DNA of 35,454 nt. Source: an uncultured Lachnospiraceae bacterium. Its GTDB lineage: Bacteria > Bacillota > Clostridia > Lachnospirales > Lachnospiraceae. The stretch spans positions 1 to 35,454 of the forward strand of contig URMK01000068.1 of NCBI GenBank assembly GCA_900548905.1. The letters are read 5' to 3'. Shown piece by piece: positions 8,233 to 17,426 of the stretch. Position 1 is the first letter of the stretch. Every line of letters begins with the position of its first letter. The notes below the pieces were generated by a model that saw only the letters and a program-made list of their open reading frames with translations, searched no databases and was not told where the DNA came from. The position numbers and the translations under genes are program-made.

Positions 8233-10515
8233 ATGAGAAAGAACGGCAGGGCGTACCGAAAGCTTTATCTATCTTATGCATTCATTTTTTTGATTCCTAT
8301 TACTATGGGGATTCTGTTTTATTTTTATGCGTACCGGGTGGCAAAGGAGCAGGCGGATGCTTCGAATTACAGCCTGATCCAGACGGTTAAAAATACGTGT
8401 GACAGGGAACTGGAATATTATGAAAATGCACTGATCCAGCTGGCACTTAATAAAAATGTCCAGCAGCTGTCCGCGGTGCGGGGGGAATTCCGATCGGAAA
8501 ATTCATACCAGCTTTATCAGCTGCAGAATGAGATCTCAGATCTTCAGGTATCCATTAATAAAAAGGGAAATTTCTGCAAGGATATCATGGTGTACTTTAA
8601 AAACAGCAACAAGGTGGTCTCTTCCTTTGGAAATATGGATTTTCCCATGTATTGTGAATTGTATTGCTTTGAAGGGGATGAAGCTTCGGCGGAGAAGCTG
8701 AAAAAACATTTGTCGGAGTATCATTTCCGTGATTCCATCCGCATGAATGCCAAGTGGACAGGCGGCCGGCCGGCCCTGCTTCTGACCATGACCAATCTGA
8801 AAGGGGATTTCGGGGAATCCTCCGCCATGATTGGTCTGTGGCTGGATTTGGATGTGCTCAACAGCAGTATTGAGCTGGCATCCTGGGAATCGGGACTGGA
8901 CTGGGTCATTATCAACAGAGAAGACCAGATTATGAACCGCCCGGAGGGGTATTCCGGGATGGAAGTGCATTATGAGGAGCTGGCGGAGGATAGGGATCAG
9001 AAAACGGATTGGAATGGGGAGACGTATATCATGCGTACTGTATTTTCTACCGTTTTTGACTGGAAATATGTCCTTTTGATGCCGGAAAAAATGATCAGCG
9101 GTTCTGCCAGCAGGATGAAGAATATATTCCTGGCGGGTATTATGATCTGTCTGCTGACCGGCTTCTGGACGGCGTCGCGGATGACACAAATCAACTATAA
9201 TCCGTTGAAGGTACTGCTGGAGGTATTCCGTAAACACGACGAGGAAAGCCCGGATGTGGACAATGAATATCTGTATCTGAAGGAAAAGGCCATGTCACTT
9301 CTGGAGGAACGGTCCGATTTTAAACAGATGGTGAGCAGGAGCCAGGAGGTGGTAAAGCAGTACTACCTCACCGATCTGCTGCTGAATTCCTATGATGAAA
9401 GCGACGACACCCCGGACAGGGAGATGATCTGCCGGAAGTTCCGGGAGGGCAGGAACCTGGTTCTGCTTTTTATGGTCAAGGATATACCTGACCGGGAGGA
9501 CAGCCAGGAGGAATATATCCAGAAAAACAGTCTGCGCAAATTTATTATCGGCAATGTGTTCGGCGAGGGCCTGGGGGAGCGCTTTTTCCTGGAAAAGGTG
9601 GAGCTGGGGGATATGGTTGCCATGATCATACATATCGGAATGGAAGAGGGGCCTTACGAAGAGCAGCTGGCCGGGATCGCGGATACCATGCAGAAGTTTA
9701 TCGCCGAAAACTTCAATTTCCGTGTGGCCGTTCTGGCAGGGGAGGCGCACAGAGGGCTTGAGGGGGTTCATCTGTCTTATATGGAAGCGCGGGAAGCGGA
9801 GGAATTCGTGTCTGTCCTCGATCCGGATTATATCAGCTATCGGGAAATCCGCAACAGCTCCCACAAAAAATATGATTATTCCACAGAGCAGGAGGAACGA
9901 ATTATTGCCGCTGTGAAAAATCATAACGCACCCCTTGCCATTTCTTATATCAACAAAATCCTGGATGTAAATTTCCTGGAGATCAAGGCGTCACCGGAAA
10001 TGCTTAAATGTCTTTTATTTGATCTGATGGGAACCGTCATAAAAGCGGCCTGGGAGGTAGGGGATGCTTCCGGTGAGAATCCGGGGCCGGATGGTATCTC
10101 CATGAAGCTGCCGCTTGAAAAAATAAGGGAAAAATTCGCCCGTTCCGTGGAAAACCTTTGCAGGATACCAGAAATCCAGGCGGGAGCCGGCGGACAGAAT
10201 CAGCAGCTGTGCCAAAAAGTAAGGGAATATATTCAGGAGAACTTCACGAATCCGGATCTGAATATATCCCAAACCGGCCTTTATTTTCACATGACCCCTG
10301 CCTACCTGTCTTCCATTTACAAAAAAGATACCGGGGAAAGCCTTTTGAAGTTCATAAACCAGACCCGAATTGACGAGGCGGAGAAGCTTTTGGCGGATGG
10401 AATCAGTGTTGTGGAGGTGGCGGAGCGCGTCGGCTTCCGAGACAGCTCCACCTTCATCCGTATTTTCAAAAAGTTTACGGGGGCGACGCCCGGCCAGCTG
10501 AAAAGCGGCAGATAA
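8233..10515 (+). CDS. Membrane-bound AraC-type regulator of an ABC sugar transporter
   Basis: A 760-residue one-protein sensor/regulator of the YesS/YtdP type. Membrane segment one is at about residues 11-34 (YAFIFLIPITMGILFYFYAY), the extracellular sensing part about 35-295 looks like a dCache-type domain, and membrane segment two is at about 297-315. The cytoplasmic part ends in an AraC helix-turn-helix, about 655-755, with LNISQTGLYFHMTPAYLSSI and VVEVAERVGFRDSSTFIRIF. Proteins of this class sit beside LplA/LplB/YtcP-type transporters and switch them on in response to extracellular sugar. The same arrangement is seen here: the lipoprotein gene follows after a strong terminator and its own promoter. 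GGAAGGAAG lies upstream of the ATG. Confidence 0.9.
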   Translation: MRKNGRAYRKLYLSYAFIFLIPITMGILFYFYAYRVAKEQADASNYSLIQTVKNTCDRELEYYENALIQLALNKNVQQLSAVRGEFRSENSYQLYQLQNEISDLQVSINKKGNFCKDIMVYFKNSNKVVSSFGNMDFPMYCELYCFEGDEASAEKLKKHLSEYHFRDSIRMNAKWTGGRPALLLTMTNLKGDFGESSAMIGLWLDLDVLNSSIELASWESGLDWVIINREDQIMNRPEGYSGMEVHYEELAEDRDQKTDWNGETYIMRTVFSTVFDWKYVLLMPEKMISGSASRMKNIFLAGIMICLLTGFWTASRMTQINYNPLKVLLEVFRKHDEESPDVDNEYLYLKEKAMSLLEERSDFKQMVSRSQEVVKQYYLTDLLLNSYDESDDTPDREMICRKFREGRNLVLLFMVKDIPDREDSQEEYIQKNSLRKFIIGNVFGEGLGERFFLEKVELGDMVAMIIHIGMEEGPYEEQLAGIADTMQKFIAENFNFRVAVLAGEAHRGLEGVHLSYMEAREAEEFVSVLDPDYISYREIRNSSHKKYDYSTEQEERIIAAVKNHNAPLAISYINKILDVNFLEIKASPEMLKCLLFDLMGTVIKAAWEVGDASGENPGPDGISMKLPLEKIREKFARSVENLCRIPEIQAGAGGQNQQLCQKVREYIQENFTNPDLNISQTGLYFHMTPAYLSSIYKKDTGESLLKFINQTRIDEAEKLLADGISVVEVAERVGFRDSSTFIRIFKKFTGATPGQLKSGR

Positions 10516-10553
10516 CTTTCCATAAAAAAGTATATTCATTTAATAAATCATCA

Positions 10554-10593
10554 AAAAAGGTTGATAAAATCATTCGATTTTGTCAACCTTTTT
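10554..10593 (+). terminator. Rho-independent terminator after the AraC-type regulator
   Basis: An 18-base stem, AAAAAGGTTGATAAAATC pairing with GATTTTGTCAACCTTTTT around ATTC, with one G-T wobble. The arms supply A and T tails on both sides, so it may act in both directions. It separates the regulator from the transporter operon. Confidence 0.85.
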
Positions 10594-10599
10594 CATGTT

Positions 10600-10663
10600 T
10601 TGCCTATATAAAAAATAAAATATTGCCTATAAAATAACTAAAAAGACATGCAAATTGTATAAA
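10600..10663 (+). promoter_or_regulatory. Direct repeat and promoter of the transporter operon
   Basis: TTGCCTATA occurs at 10600-10608 and again at 10623-10631, 23 bases apart, close to two helical turns. A TATAAA at 10658-10663 is a plausible -10 box; at 17 bases spacing the -35 would be TAACTA, which is poor. A weak -35 with a tandem repeat just upstream is the usual layout of an AraC-activated promoter. I infer that the neighbouring membrane AraC protein binds here. Confidence 0.55.
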
Positions 10664-10734
10664 ATACAGACAACAGCATGCCTTTTAATAAGCAAGATAA
10701 CGAATACCTTAAAAATCATGAAGGAGGAAGATTT

Positions 10735-12423
10735 ATGAGAAGGAATCTGAAAAAGCCGGTTGCATTGCTCACGGCGGCACTGACGGCAGCATCCCTGCTG
10801 GCAGGATGCGGAGGATCTGCGGGGGAAAGCGCCAATGCGGATGCACAGGTAAAGGAAACAGGCAATGATGCGGCCGAGACAACAACGGGCGGTTCGGAGG
10901 CAGAAGGGGGCGCTTCGGCAGAAGAGGTATCTTATCCTCTGGCAGACGGCGGGACACTTACCTATTGGCTGCAGCTCAATCCCAATGTATCCGCCAACTT
11001 TACTAATTTAGGAGAAACGGAATTAGGAAAAGCATGGCAGGAGCAGACCGGTGTTACCGTGGAATTCCAGCATCCTGCATCCGGACAGGAAAAGGAACAG
11101 TTCAACCTGATTGTGGCGGACGGAAGCCTTCCTGATATTATGGAGTGGCAATGGGTGAAGCAGTATCCGGGCGGACCGGAAAAAGCCATTAAAGATGGTG
11201 TGATTATTCCTTTAAATGATATTTTTGACAAATACTGTCCGAATATCAAAAAATATCTGGCGGAAAATCCCGATGTGGATAAGATGATTAAAACAGACGA
11301 CGGCAACTATTTTGCATTCCCCTTCATCCGCGGCGAGGATAAGCTGTGCTATACCGTGGGCGGCTTTATCCGCCAGGATTGGCTGGAAGAGCTGGGGCTG
11401 GAAGTTCCCACAACTGTCGACGAGTGGCATGAAGTGCTGACCGCATTTAAGGAGAAAAAAGGTGCGGAAGCTCCGCTTTGCTTTGACTGGACGAATTTTA
11501 AGGATTCCAATCCCATCGCTTTCGCCTTTGAAGTAGGCACGGCAAACGGGACACAGTTCATTCTGGATGATGAAGGAAAGGTTGCCTTTGCACCCGCCCA
11601 GGAGGGTTACAGAGATTATCTGATGACGCTGAACCAGTGGTATGAAGAAGGGCTGATTGACAGGGATATTGCTACCTTAAACGGTGATCAGGTGACTGCA
11701 AAAATGACAAGTGATAAAGCCGGTGCGTCCGTAGGCTGGGCGGCCAGCCGTATGCAGCTGTTCATGACGAGCGCGCAGCAGAGCAATCCCGATTATACTC
11801 TGGTTGCAACCCCTACCCCCACGACGGAAAAAGGAGCCACACCGGAATACGGCTATGTGGAGAACCAGTTCCCCGATGTTGCAGCGGCAATTACCTCCAG
11901 CTGTGAGAATGTAGAGCTGGCTGCGAAATTCCTGGATTACGGCTATTCCGAGGCCGGCCATAACCTGTTTAACTTCGGTACGGAAGGCGTTTCCTATGAA
12001 ATGAAGGACGGAAAAGCGGTATATACGGATATCGTTACCAATAATCCCGACGGATGGCCGCTCGCACAGTCTCTGGCCAAATATATCCGCGCCAACTATA
12101 ACGGACCTTTTATCCAGGATCTGAATTACCTTGAGCAGTATCTGCAGCTTCCTACCGTAAAAGAATGTCCCAGTGTATGGGCGGTTCCGGATGCCAGAAA
12201 GCATACCGTTCCCAATATCACCCCCACACAGGAGGAATCCAAAGAACTGGCTACCATTACCAACGAGCTTGGTACCTATGTATCTGAAATGTCCTTAAAA
12301 TTCATCTTCGGCACGGAAAGCTTCGATAACTGGGATACCTATATCGAAACCCTGCAGGGAATGAAACTGGACAGAGCACTGGAAATAGAAAATGCGGCAC
12401 TGGAACGCTACAATGCAAGATAG
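10735..12423 (+). CDS. Extracellular sugar-binding lipoprotein of an ABC transporter (LplA/YtcQ type)
   Basis: A 562-residue family 1-type solute-binding lipoprotein. The signal peptide ends in the lipobox SLLAGC with Cys25 as lipidation site, followed by a Gly/Ser/Glu/Ala-rich linker to about residue 65. Length (about 560) is typical of the large binding proteins that pair with LplB and YtcP permeases and bind oligosaccharides. The start at 10735 is chosen for its AAGGAGG site; an upstream in-frame ATG at 10678 would spoil the signal peptide. A hairpin lies between this gene and the permease genes, consistent with higher expression of the binding protein. Ligand unknown. Confidence 0.92.
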   Translation: MRRNLKKPVALLTAALTAASLLAGCGGSAGESANADAQVKETGNDAAETTTGGSEAEGGASAEEVSYPLADGGTLTYWLQLNPNVSANFTNLGETELGKAWQEQTGVTVEFQHPASGQEKEQFNLIVADGSLPDIMEWQWVKQYPGGPEKAIKDGVIIPLNDIFDKYCPNIKKYLAENPDVDKMIKTDDGNYFAFPFIRGEDKLCYTVGGFIRQDWLEELGLEVPTTVDEWHEVLTAFKEKKGAEAPLCFDWTNFKDSNPIAFAFEVGTANGTQFILDDEGKVAFAPAQEGYRDYLMTLNQWYEEGLIDRDIATLNGDQVTAKMTSDKAGASVGWAASRMQLFMTSAQQSNPDYTLVATPTPTTEKGATPEYGYVENQFPDVAAAITSSCENVELAAKFLDYGYSEAGHNLFNFGTEGVSYEMKDGKAVYTDIVTNNPDGWPLAQSLAKYIRANYNGPFIQDLNYLEQYLQLPTVKECPSVWAVPDARKHTVPNITPTQEESKELATITNELGTYVSEMSLKFIFGTESFDNWDTYIETLQGMKLDRALEIENAALERYNAR

Positions 12424-12449
12424 CACCGGTTGATACCGGAAAATATACG

Positions 12450-12480
12450 GCCGGGGGCGGTTGTGCAAACAGTCCCCGGC
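12450..12480 (+). other. Intercistronic hairpin after the binding-protein gene
   Basis: GCCGGGG at 12450-12456 pairs with CCCCGGC at 12474-12480 across a 17-base loop, followed only by TGTTTTC. This is more like a partial terminator or mRNA-stabilising stem than a full stop. It would give more binding protein than permease. Confidence 0.5.
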
Positions 12481-12511
12481 TGTTTTCAAACCGAGGGAAA
12501 GGATAGGAAAA

Positions 12512-13432
12512 ATGAAGGGGAATTCGTTGGGCTACAGAATAAAAAAAGACTTCCAGCGGAACTGGTCTTTATATCTGCTGGTTCTGCCTGTTATTATATT
12601 CTATGCGATTTTCATGTATAAACCCATGTATGGCGCGATTATCGCATTTAAGGACTATACACCTGCAAAAGGCGTGTTCGGAAGCGAGTGGGTGGGACTG
12701 GAAAACTTCACCAGATTTTTCAGCAGCCCTTATTTCGGAAGGCTTTTGAGAAATACATTGCTGCTGAGTATATACAGCATTATTTTCGGTTTTCCGGCGC
12801 CTATTATACTGGCGCTGCTTCTGAATGAGGTAAAGGGCAGAAAATTTAAGAAGGTATCACAGACAATCACTTACCTTCCTCATTTTATCTCCCTGGTAGT
12901 GGCCTGTGGTATGATTAAGGATTTTTGTCTGACGACAGGGCTTTTTAATGATATTATCGCGTTATTTGGAGGAACCAGAGTCCCGCTTTTACAGGATCCG
13001 GCTTATTTCCGTACCATTTATACGGTTTCCAGCATATGGCAGGAGGTTGGCTGGGGCTCCATCATCTATCTTTCCGCCCTGTCCGGCGTGGACAGCCAGC
13101 TGTATGAAGCCGCTTCCATCGACGGCGCCGGAAAATGGAAACAGCTGCTTCATGTAACACTGCCCGGAATTGCGCCCACCATCATCATTATGCTGATTCT
13201 GCGTATGGGGTCCCTGATGAGCATGGGCTATGAAAAGACAATCCTGCTGTACAATCCGTCTACCTATGAGACTGCGGATATTATTTCTTCCTATGTATAC
13301 CGGGCAGGTCTGATTGAACAGGACTGGAGCTATTCCACGGCAATCGGTCTGTTTAACTCTGTAATTAACTGTGTCCTGTTGTTTGTCACCAACCAAATAT
13401 CCAAAAGAACAACAGAAAGCAGCTTGTGGTAA
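12512..13432 (+). CDS. ABC sugar transporter permease, LplB type
   Basis: A 306-residue inner membrane permease with about six membrane helices. Family hallmarks are KPMYGAIIAFKDY near residue 40 and the EAA loop EAASIDGAGKWKQLLHVTLP, which docks to the ATPase. ATG 12512 is chosen over one 51 bases upstream, since AAAGGATAGG precedes it and related permeases start with a short basic segment. Pairs with the YtcP-type permease 12 bases downstream. No ATPase gene is in the operon, so a shared MsmX-like ATPase elsewhere is expected. Confidence 0.92.
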   Translation: MKGNSLGYRIKKDFQRNWSLYLLVLPVIIFYAIFMYKPMYGAIIAFKDYTPAKGVFGSEWVGLENFTRFFSSPYFGRLLRNTLLLSIYSIIFGFPAPIILALLLNEVKGRKFKKVSQTITYLPHFISLVVACGMIKDFCLTTGLFNDIIALFGGTRVPLLQDPAYFRTIYTVSSIWQEVGWGSIIYLSALSGVDSQLYEAASIDGAGKWKQLLHVTLPGIAPTIIIMLILRMGSLMSMGYEKTILLYNPSTYETADIISSYVYRAGLIEQDWSYSTAIGLFNSVINCVLLFVTNQISKRTTESSLW

Positions 13433-13444
13433 GGGGGGAATAAA

Positions 13445-14323
13445 ATGAAAGTTAAAATATCTCGCGGTGAGAAACTATTCCAGGTTGTGAATTATTTTAT
13501 CCTGTCGCTCATAGTACTGGTATGCCTTTACCCCATGTGGCATGTGGCTATGGCCTCCTTCAGCAACAGCACAGAGCTGATGGCCCATTCCGGTTTTTTG
13601 TTGAAACCGATGGGATTCAACCTGCAGGCCTATGTCAAAGTGTTCCAGAATCCAATGATTCTGAAAGGCTATGCAAATACATTGTTTATCCTGATCGTAG
13701 GTGTTATACTGGATTTGATTATGACGGCTCTTGCTGCCTATTTCTTTTCCAGAAAAGATGTGATGTTTAAAAAACCGCTGATGCTGTTAATCCTGTTCAC
13801 CATGTTTTTCTCAGGAGGTATGATCCCGTTTTACCTTACCCTGAAGGATATGCATATGATTAACAGCAGGTGGGGGCTGATTATTCCGTTTATGATCAGT
13901 ACATATAACATGATCATCCTGAGAACCTCCTTTGAGTCCATCCCCGACAGTCTGACGGAAGCGGCGAAAATCGACGGAGCGGGGCATATGACGATTCTGT
14001 TCCGCATCATTCTGCCGCTGTCTAAGGCGATCATGGCGGTTATGGTTCTTTACTATGGCGTGTCCATATGGAACGGATGGTTCTGGGCATCCACGATTCT
14101 GCGGGACAGGGAGCTGTATCCGCTGCAGGTCATCCTGCGGGAAATCCTGATATCCAACGATATCCAGGCGATGAACGGAGGTGCGGGCGGGGACGCCGAA
14201 GCAATTGCGCAGAGTATCAAATATGCCACGATCATGGTGGCTACCGTGCCGATCCTTTTCGTGTATCCGTTCCTGCAGAAATATTTTACCAAGGGCGTGA
14301 TGATCGGAGCCGTCAAAGAATAA
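13445..14323 (+). CDS. ABC sugar transporter permease, YtcP/LplC type
   Basis: A 292-residue partner permease. It shows the family start NYFILSLIVLVCLYPMWHVA, the middle segment FTMFFSGGMIPFYLTLKDM and the EAA loop EAAKIDGAGHMTILFRIILP, and it ends FLQKYFTKGVMIGAVKE, the very conserved C-terminus of this family. GGGGGG ribosome binding site. It makes the heterodimeric channel with the preceding permease. The glycosidase gene follows 25 bases later, so import and hydrolysis appear linked. Confidence 0.92.
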   Translation: MKVKISRGEKLFQVVNYFILSLIVLVCLYPMWHVAMASFSNSTELMAHSGFLLKPMGFNLQAYVKVFQNPMILKGYANTLFILIVGVILDLIMTALAAYFFSRKDVMFKKPLMLLILFTMFFSGGMIPFYLTLKDMHMINSRWGLIIPFMISTYNMIILRTSFESIPDSLTEAAKIDGAGHMTILFRIILPLSKAIMAVMVLYYGVSIWNGWFWASTILRDRELYPLQVILREILISNDIQAMNGGAGGDAEAIAQSIKYATIMVATVPILFVYPFLQKYFTKGVMIGAVKE

Positions 14324-14348
14324 GAGGTGGAACAAGGAGGATTTGGGG

Positions 14349-16283
14349 ATGATAACAGCAGAAGCATCCGGGATTACACTGTATTTGGATGAAAGGACGC
14401 TGCATATAGGCGTCAGGGCCGGGGCTGCGGATTGGAAATGGGCGGATAGCTTCCGCCCCGTCATTGTTACGGGGGAGGAAGCGCTGGATTTTACACGCTG
14501 GCAGGAAACGGTGCATGAGCCGTTTGTTTCCGGAGTGGGGAAAGGAATCCGATCCTCTTACCGGAGGCTGGATGGAAAGGAAGATTCCTATTCCTTTGAA
14601 ACCGCTGTCTGGGTGGAAACGATGGAAGAGGATGGCGGCCGCTGTTCCGAAGGCGGGGCAAAGCTGTATGGAAGGGTTCATTTTGAATGGATTCCCGTCT
14701 GCGAAAAAGGGCTGTCCGTTAAGGAAGTGAGATGGCCCGGATGTATGGACTTTGAAGAACCTCTTTCCGGCTGGCAGACGCTTGTCAACGAGGGGCAGGG
14801 CCTGCTGATACCCAATAACTGGGACACGCAGACGGGTGAGCTTTCCTTTAACGGAAGGTTCCTCACCGCCGGAGGCTACATGCCCTGGTACGGGCAAATC
14901 AGGGAGCGTTCCGGCTATATTGCCATTGCGGCCACGCCGTGGAATGGGGGCGCCTGGCTGGAACATCCGGCGGGAGGTCCTTATACCCATATCGGAACCT
15001 GGTGGGAGCCGAGCCTTGGGAAAATGGATTATAAACGCTGCATGGAATATGTGTTTGCAGAAAACTGTGATTATAACGACCTTTGCAAGATATATAGAAG
15101 CTATGGGAAGGATACCGGGCTTCTTGTGACCCTTGAGGAAAAAGCGGCAAGGGTCCCTTCCGTAAAGGAATTGGCGGGCTGCAGCATCATGCACTGCGGC
15201 ATCAAGACCAATGTGAATCCGGAATCGGATTTCTTTGACAAAGAGGATCCGGATAAAAACAACCATATCACCCCTTTTTCCGTGCGGGAAAAACAGCTGG
15301 AAAGCCTGCACAGGATGGGAGTGGAAAAGCTTTACCTGCATCTGGACGGCTGGGCGCAGCCCGGATACGATAATAAGCACCCGGACTATCGGGGTGCCTG
15401 CCGGGAAGCCGGCGGCTGGGAGGGGATGAAGAGCCTGGCGGATACCGCGCATCGCTGCGGATTTTTATTCGGTATCCATGATCAGTACAGGGATTATTAT
15501 CTGGATGCCAAAACCTATGACGAGGAATATGCCACCCGGCTGCCGGACGGCTCGATCCCGGTACATAAGAGATGGGCGGGAGGCCCGCAGACCTATCTGT
15601 GCGGCACCCAGGCACCTTATTATGTAAAACGTAATTTTCAGGATCTGTTCCGCCATGGCATCAGGCTGGACGGAGCCTATCTGGATGTGTTTACCTGCAA
15701 TGAAGGGGATGAATGCAGCAATCCCAGGCACCGGATGACAAGACAGGAATGCTATGAATTTAGAAAACACTGTTTTGACTGGCTGCTGGCAAGAGGGATT
15801 CTAACCAGCTCGGAGGAGGTATCCGACTGGAGCATGCAGAGCCTGGTTTTCTGCCATTACGCGCCCTATTCTTTTATGCTTAAAAAGCCGGGCACGCCCC
15901 GGGAAGGAATTCCGGTGCCCTTGTTCAACCTGGTATATCATGACTGCGTGCTGGAGCCGTGGATGATGGACCGGCCGGAATCCGGGGAGGATCTGATGGG
16001 CTACGCGCTTCTCAATGGCGGGATGCCCTATCTGATCCGGGACGGTGCATATGAAAATACGGACGGCTCGTTTACCGACAGTTCCGGCATGGGAATTGAA
16101 GAAATGATAGCCCGCTGTAAGGTGGTACAGGCTCTCCATGAAAAGGTGGCATTTTGTGAAATGACCCGGCACGAGCTTCTGGATGGGGAAGGAAAGAAAC
16201 AGCGGACACTGTTTTCGGACGGGACCTGTGTGACGGTGGATTTGGCGGCCGGGGAGTATGATATCTCGGCCCGGCTGCCGTGA
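14349..16283 (+). CDS. Putative TIM-barrel glycoside hydrolase of uncharacterised type (DUF5696-like)
   Basis: A 644-residue cytoplasmic protein with no signal peptide. Residues about 1-230 look like a beta-sandwich. About 290-560 looks like a (beta/alpha)8 barrel: LYLHLDGWAQPGYDNKHPD, FLFGIHDQYRDYY, LDGAYLDVF, then GILTSSEEVSDW. The Asp in AYLDVF and the Glu/Asp of SSEEVSD are in the places where nucleophile and acid residues sit in clan members such as GH101, though this match is from pattern only. The closest family I can suggest is DUF5696. The ATG at 14349 has AAGGAGG eight bases upstream. Last gene of the AraC-controlled transporter operon, so it should split the imported oligosaccharide. 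Substrate unknown; an alpha-linked host-type glycan is a guess. Confidence 0.6.
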   Translation: MITAEASGITLYLDERTLHIGVRAGAADWKWADSFRPVIVTGEEALDFTRWQETVHEPFVSGVGKGIRSSYRRLDGKEDSYSFETAVWVETMEEDGGRCSEGGAKLYGRVHFEWIPVCEKGLSVKEVRWPGCMDFEEPLSGWQTLVNEGQGLLIPNNWDTQTGELSFNGRFLTAGGYMPWYGQIRERSGYIAIAATPWNGGAWLEHPAGGPYTHIGTWWEPSLGKMDYKRCMEYVFAENCDYNDLCKIYRSYGKDTGLLVTLEEKAARVPSVKELAGCSIMHCGIKTNVNPESDFFDKEDPDKNNHITPFSVREKQLESLHRMGVEKLYLHLDGWAQPGYDNKHPDYRGACREAGGWEGMKSLADTAHRCGFLFGIHDQYRDYYLDAKTYDEEYATRLPDGSIPVHKRWAGGPQTYLCGTQAPYYVKRNFQDLFRHGIRLDGAYLDVFTCNEGDECSNPRHRMTRQECYEFRKHCFDWLLARGILTSSEEVSDWSMQSLVFCHYAPYSFMLKKPGTPREGIPVPLFNLVYHDCVLEPWMMDRPESGEDLMGYALLNGGMPYLIRDGAYENTDGSFTDSSGMGIEEMIARCKVVQALHEKVAFCEMTRHELLDGEGKKQRTLFSDGTCVTVDLAAGEYDISARLP

Positions 16284-16347
16284 GGGGGCAAAGCGGAGAG
16301 CAGATCAAATGTCTCCGGATTGTCATTTCCTTTGCGGTTACGGCGTT

Positions 16348-17187
16348 TCAAGGTTGATGCCCCGTTGCCTGCGGCGGGGTATTTGACCGGGCTGACCGCA
16401 GCCTTTCCATCTGCCGGCGCAGATAATCCTGATAGACTGTTAAATCAGCTGTTTTTTCTTCTTTTTCCATCACAGAAAGCAGCTGAAGGGCCCGATCCAT
16501 TTCGGACAGCGCCGCCGGAATATCACCTGCTTCCTCCCGGCATTCTGCGGTTTTTACCATCATCTGCAGCATATTTTCAAACGAAATCCATTTCTGCTTC
16601 TCCGCCGCTTCCCGTTTGGGTTTTCCGGTCAGAAGAAACGCCATTTCCGTCAGTTTTGTGAAAGTGATTTCCGGAAGCTGCTCAATGGCGGCCAAAGCGC
16701 TTATGTCATCCCCTTTTGCGTGGCAGGCGTAGGCCAGAAAACGGAGGGCATCATATTTTATGGCAGGATTATCCGTCCGTTCCGCCAGCCTGCCTGCCAC
16801 AGAAATTGTTTCCTCCGGGTTTTCCGTATAATTCATGACATATAGAAGGTGGTGCAGCAAAGTATCATGATACGGATATTTTTGCAATCCTTCTTCAAGA
16901 AGCTTCCGGCTTTTTATAGGATCGGTTTCCCGATATTTACAGGCTTCCCGGCATATTTCATCTATATTCGGGCGGATCTCCTCCTGACGGAAGGTGAAGA
17001 GCTCGTCAATGGAGATCTGGAAATAACCGGCCAGGGCGGGAACCAGGGTGATATCGGGAAGGGCAATGCCGTTTTCCCATTTACTCACCGCCTGGAAGGA
17101 TACGCCAATGCGGTCTGCAAGCTGCTCCTGAGTGATGCCGCGCTCCCTGCGTAAATCTCTGATTTTGTTTCCGATAGACAGCTTCAT
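16348..17187 (-). CDS. XRE-family regulator with C-terminal TPR-like region
   Basis: A 279-residue regulator. Residues about 5-60 are a clear lambda-repressor-type helix-turn-helix (IRDLRRERGITQEQLADRIG, then FQAVSKWENG). The remaining 200 residues are helical and repeat-like (YRETDPIKSRKLLEEGLQKY), resembling tetratricopeptide-type helical hairpins found in peptide-sensing and stress XRE regulators. The start at 17187 is chosen for AGAGGA upstream. It converges on the glycosidase gene. Targets and signal are not evident; no small peptide gene is seen beside it. Confidence 0.85.
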   Translation of the reverse strand: MKLSIGNKIRDLRRERGITQEQLADRIGVSFQAVSKWENGIALPDITLVPALAGYFQISIDELFTFRQEEIRPNIDEICREACKYRETDPIKSRKLLEEGLQKYPYHDTLLHHLLYVMNYTENPEETISVAGRLAERTDNPAIKYDALRFLAYACHAKGDDISALAAIEQLPEITFTKLTEMAFLLTGKPKREAAEKQKWISFENMLQMMVKTAECREEAGDIPAALSEMDRALQLLSVMEKEEKTADLTVYQDYLRRQMERLRSARSNTPPQATGHQP

Positions 17188-17285
17188 TCGTTTTCCTCTT
17201 TTCTTGTTAACGGGAATGCTCTTTCTGTGATACAGTATAGCGCGGGCGGGGAAACAGGACAATAGCCGCTTGCGTGATCCGGACT

Positions 17286-17426
17286 CTACCGACAGTTGAA
17301 AACGTCGTTCAGCGCATCAGCGATACTGCAGTTTTCCTGTTCCCGTTCCAGGATATCCTTCAGACGCAGCCAAGTGTGCCCGCCGTTGTATTGCAGACTG
17401 TTATTTTCCGCATAGCTGATGATCCC
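17286..17426 (-). pseudogene. C-terminal scrap of an unrecognised gene
   Basis: Reading leftwards, 46 codons encode a natural-looking tail: GIISYAENNSLQ, YNGGHTWLRLKDILERE, QENCSIADALNDVFNCR, then TAG. It has no start and its upstream end runs into the 3' end of the synthetase gene in another frame (26-base overlap). Composition looks like neighbouring higher-GC genes rather than the synthetase. I read it as the downstream half of a gene cut by the DNA that brought in the synthetase. The protein family is not recognised. Confidence 0.5.

Noticed and set aside
8536..9237. 233-codon minus-strand frame inside the AraC-type regulator
   Set aside because: Antisense to a complete domain-bearing gene and without a ribosome binding site.
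10678..10734. Upstream extension of the first binding protein
   Set aside because: It would put 19 polar residues before the signal peptide; AAGGAGG supports the start at 10735.
12450..12480. Full terminator after the binding-protein gene
   Set aside because: Stem is short with a 17-base loop and lacks a real T-run; the permeases have no promoter of their own that I can see.
14313..15452. 379-codon minus-strand frame opposite the glycosidase gene
   Set aside because: Antisense shadow of a high-GC gene; no start site and no recognisable domain.
17188..17285. Separate gene or RNA between XRE regulator and the gene scrap
   Set aside because: Only the XRE promoter area is visible; no ORF and no strong hairpin.
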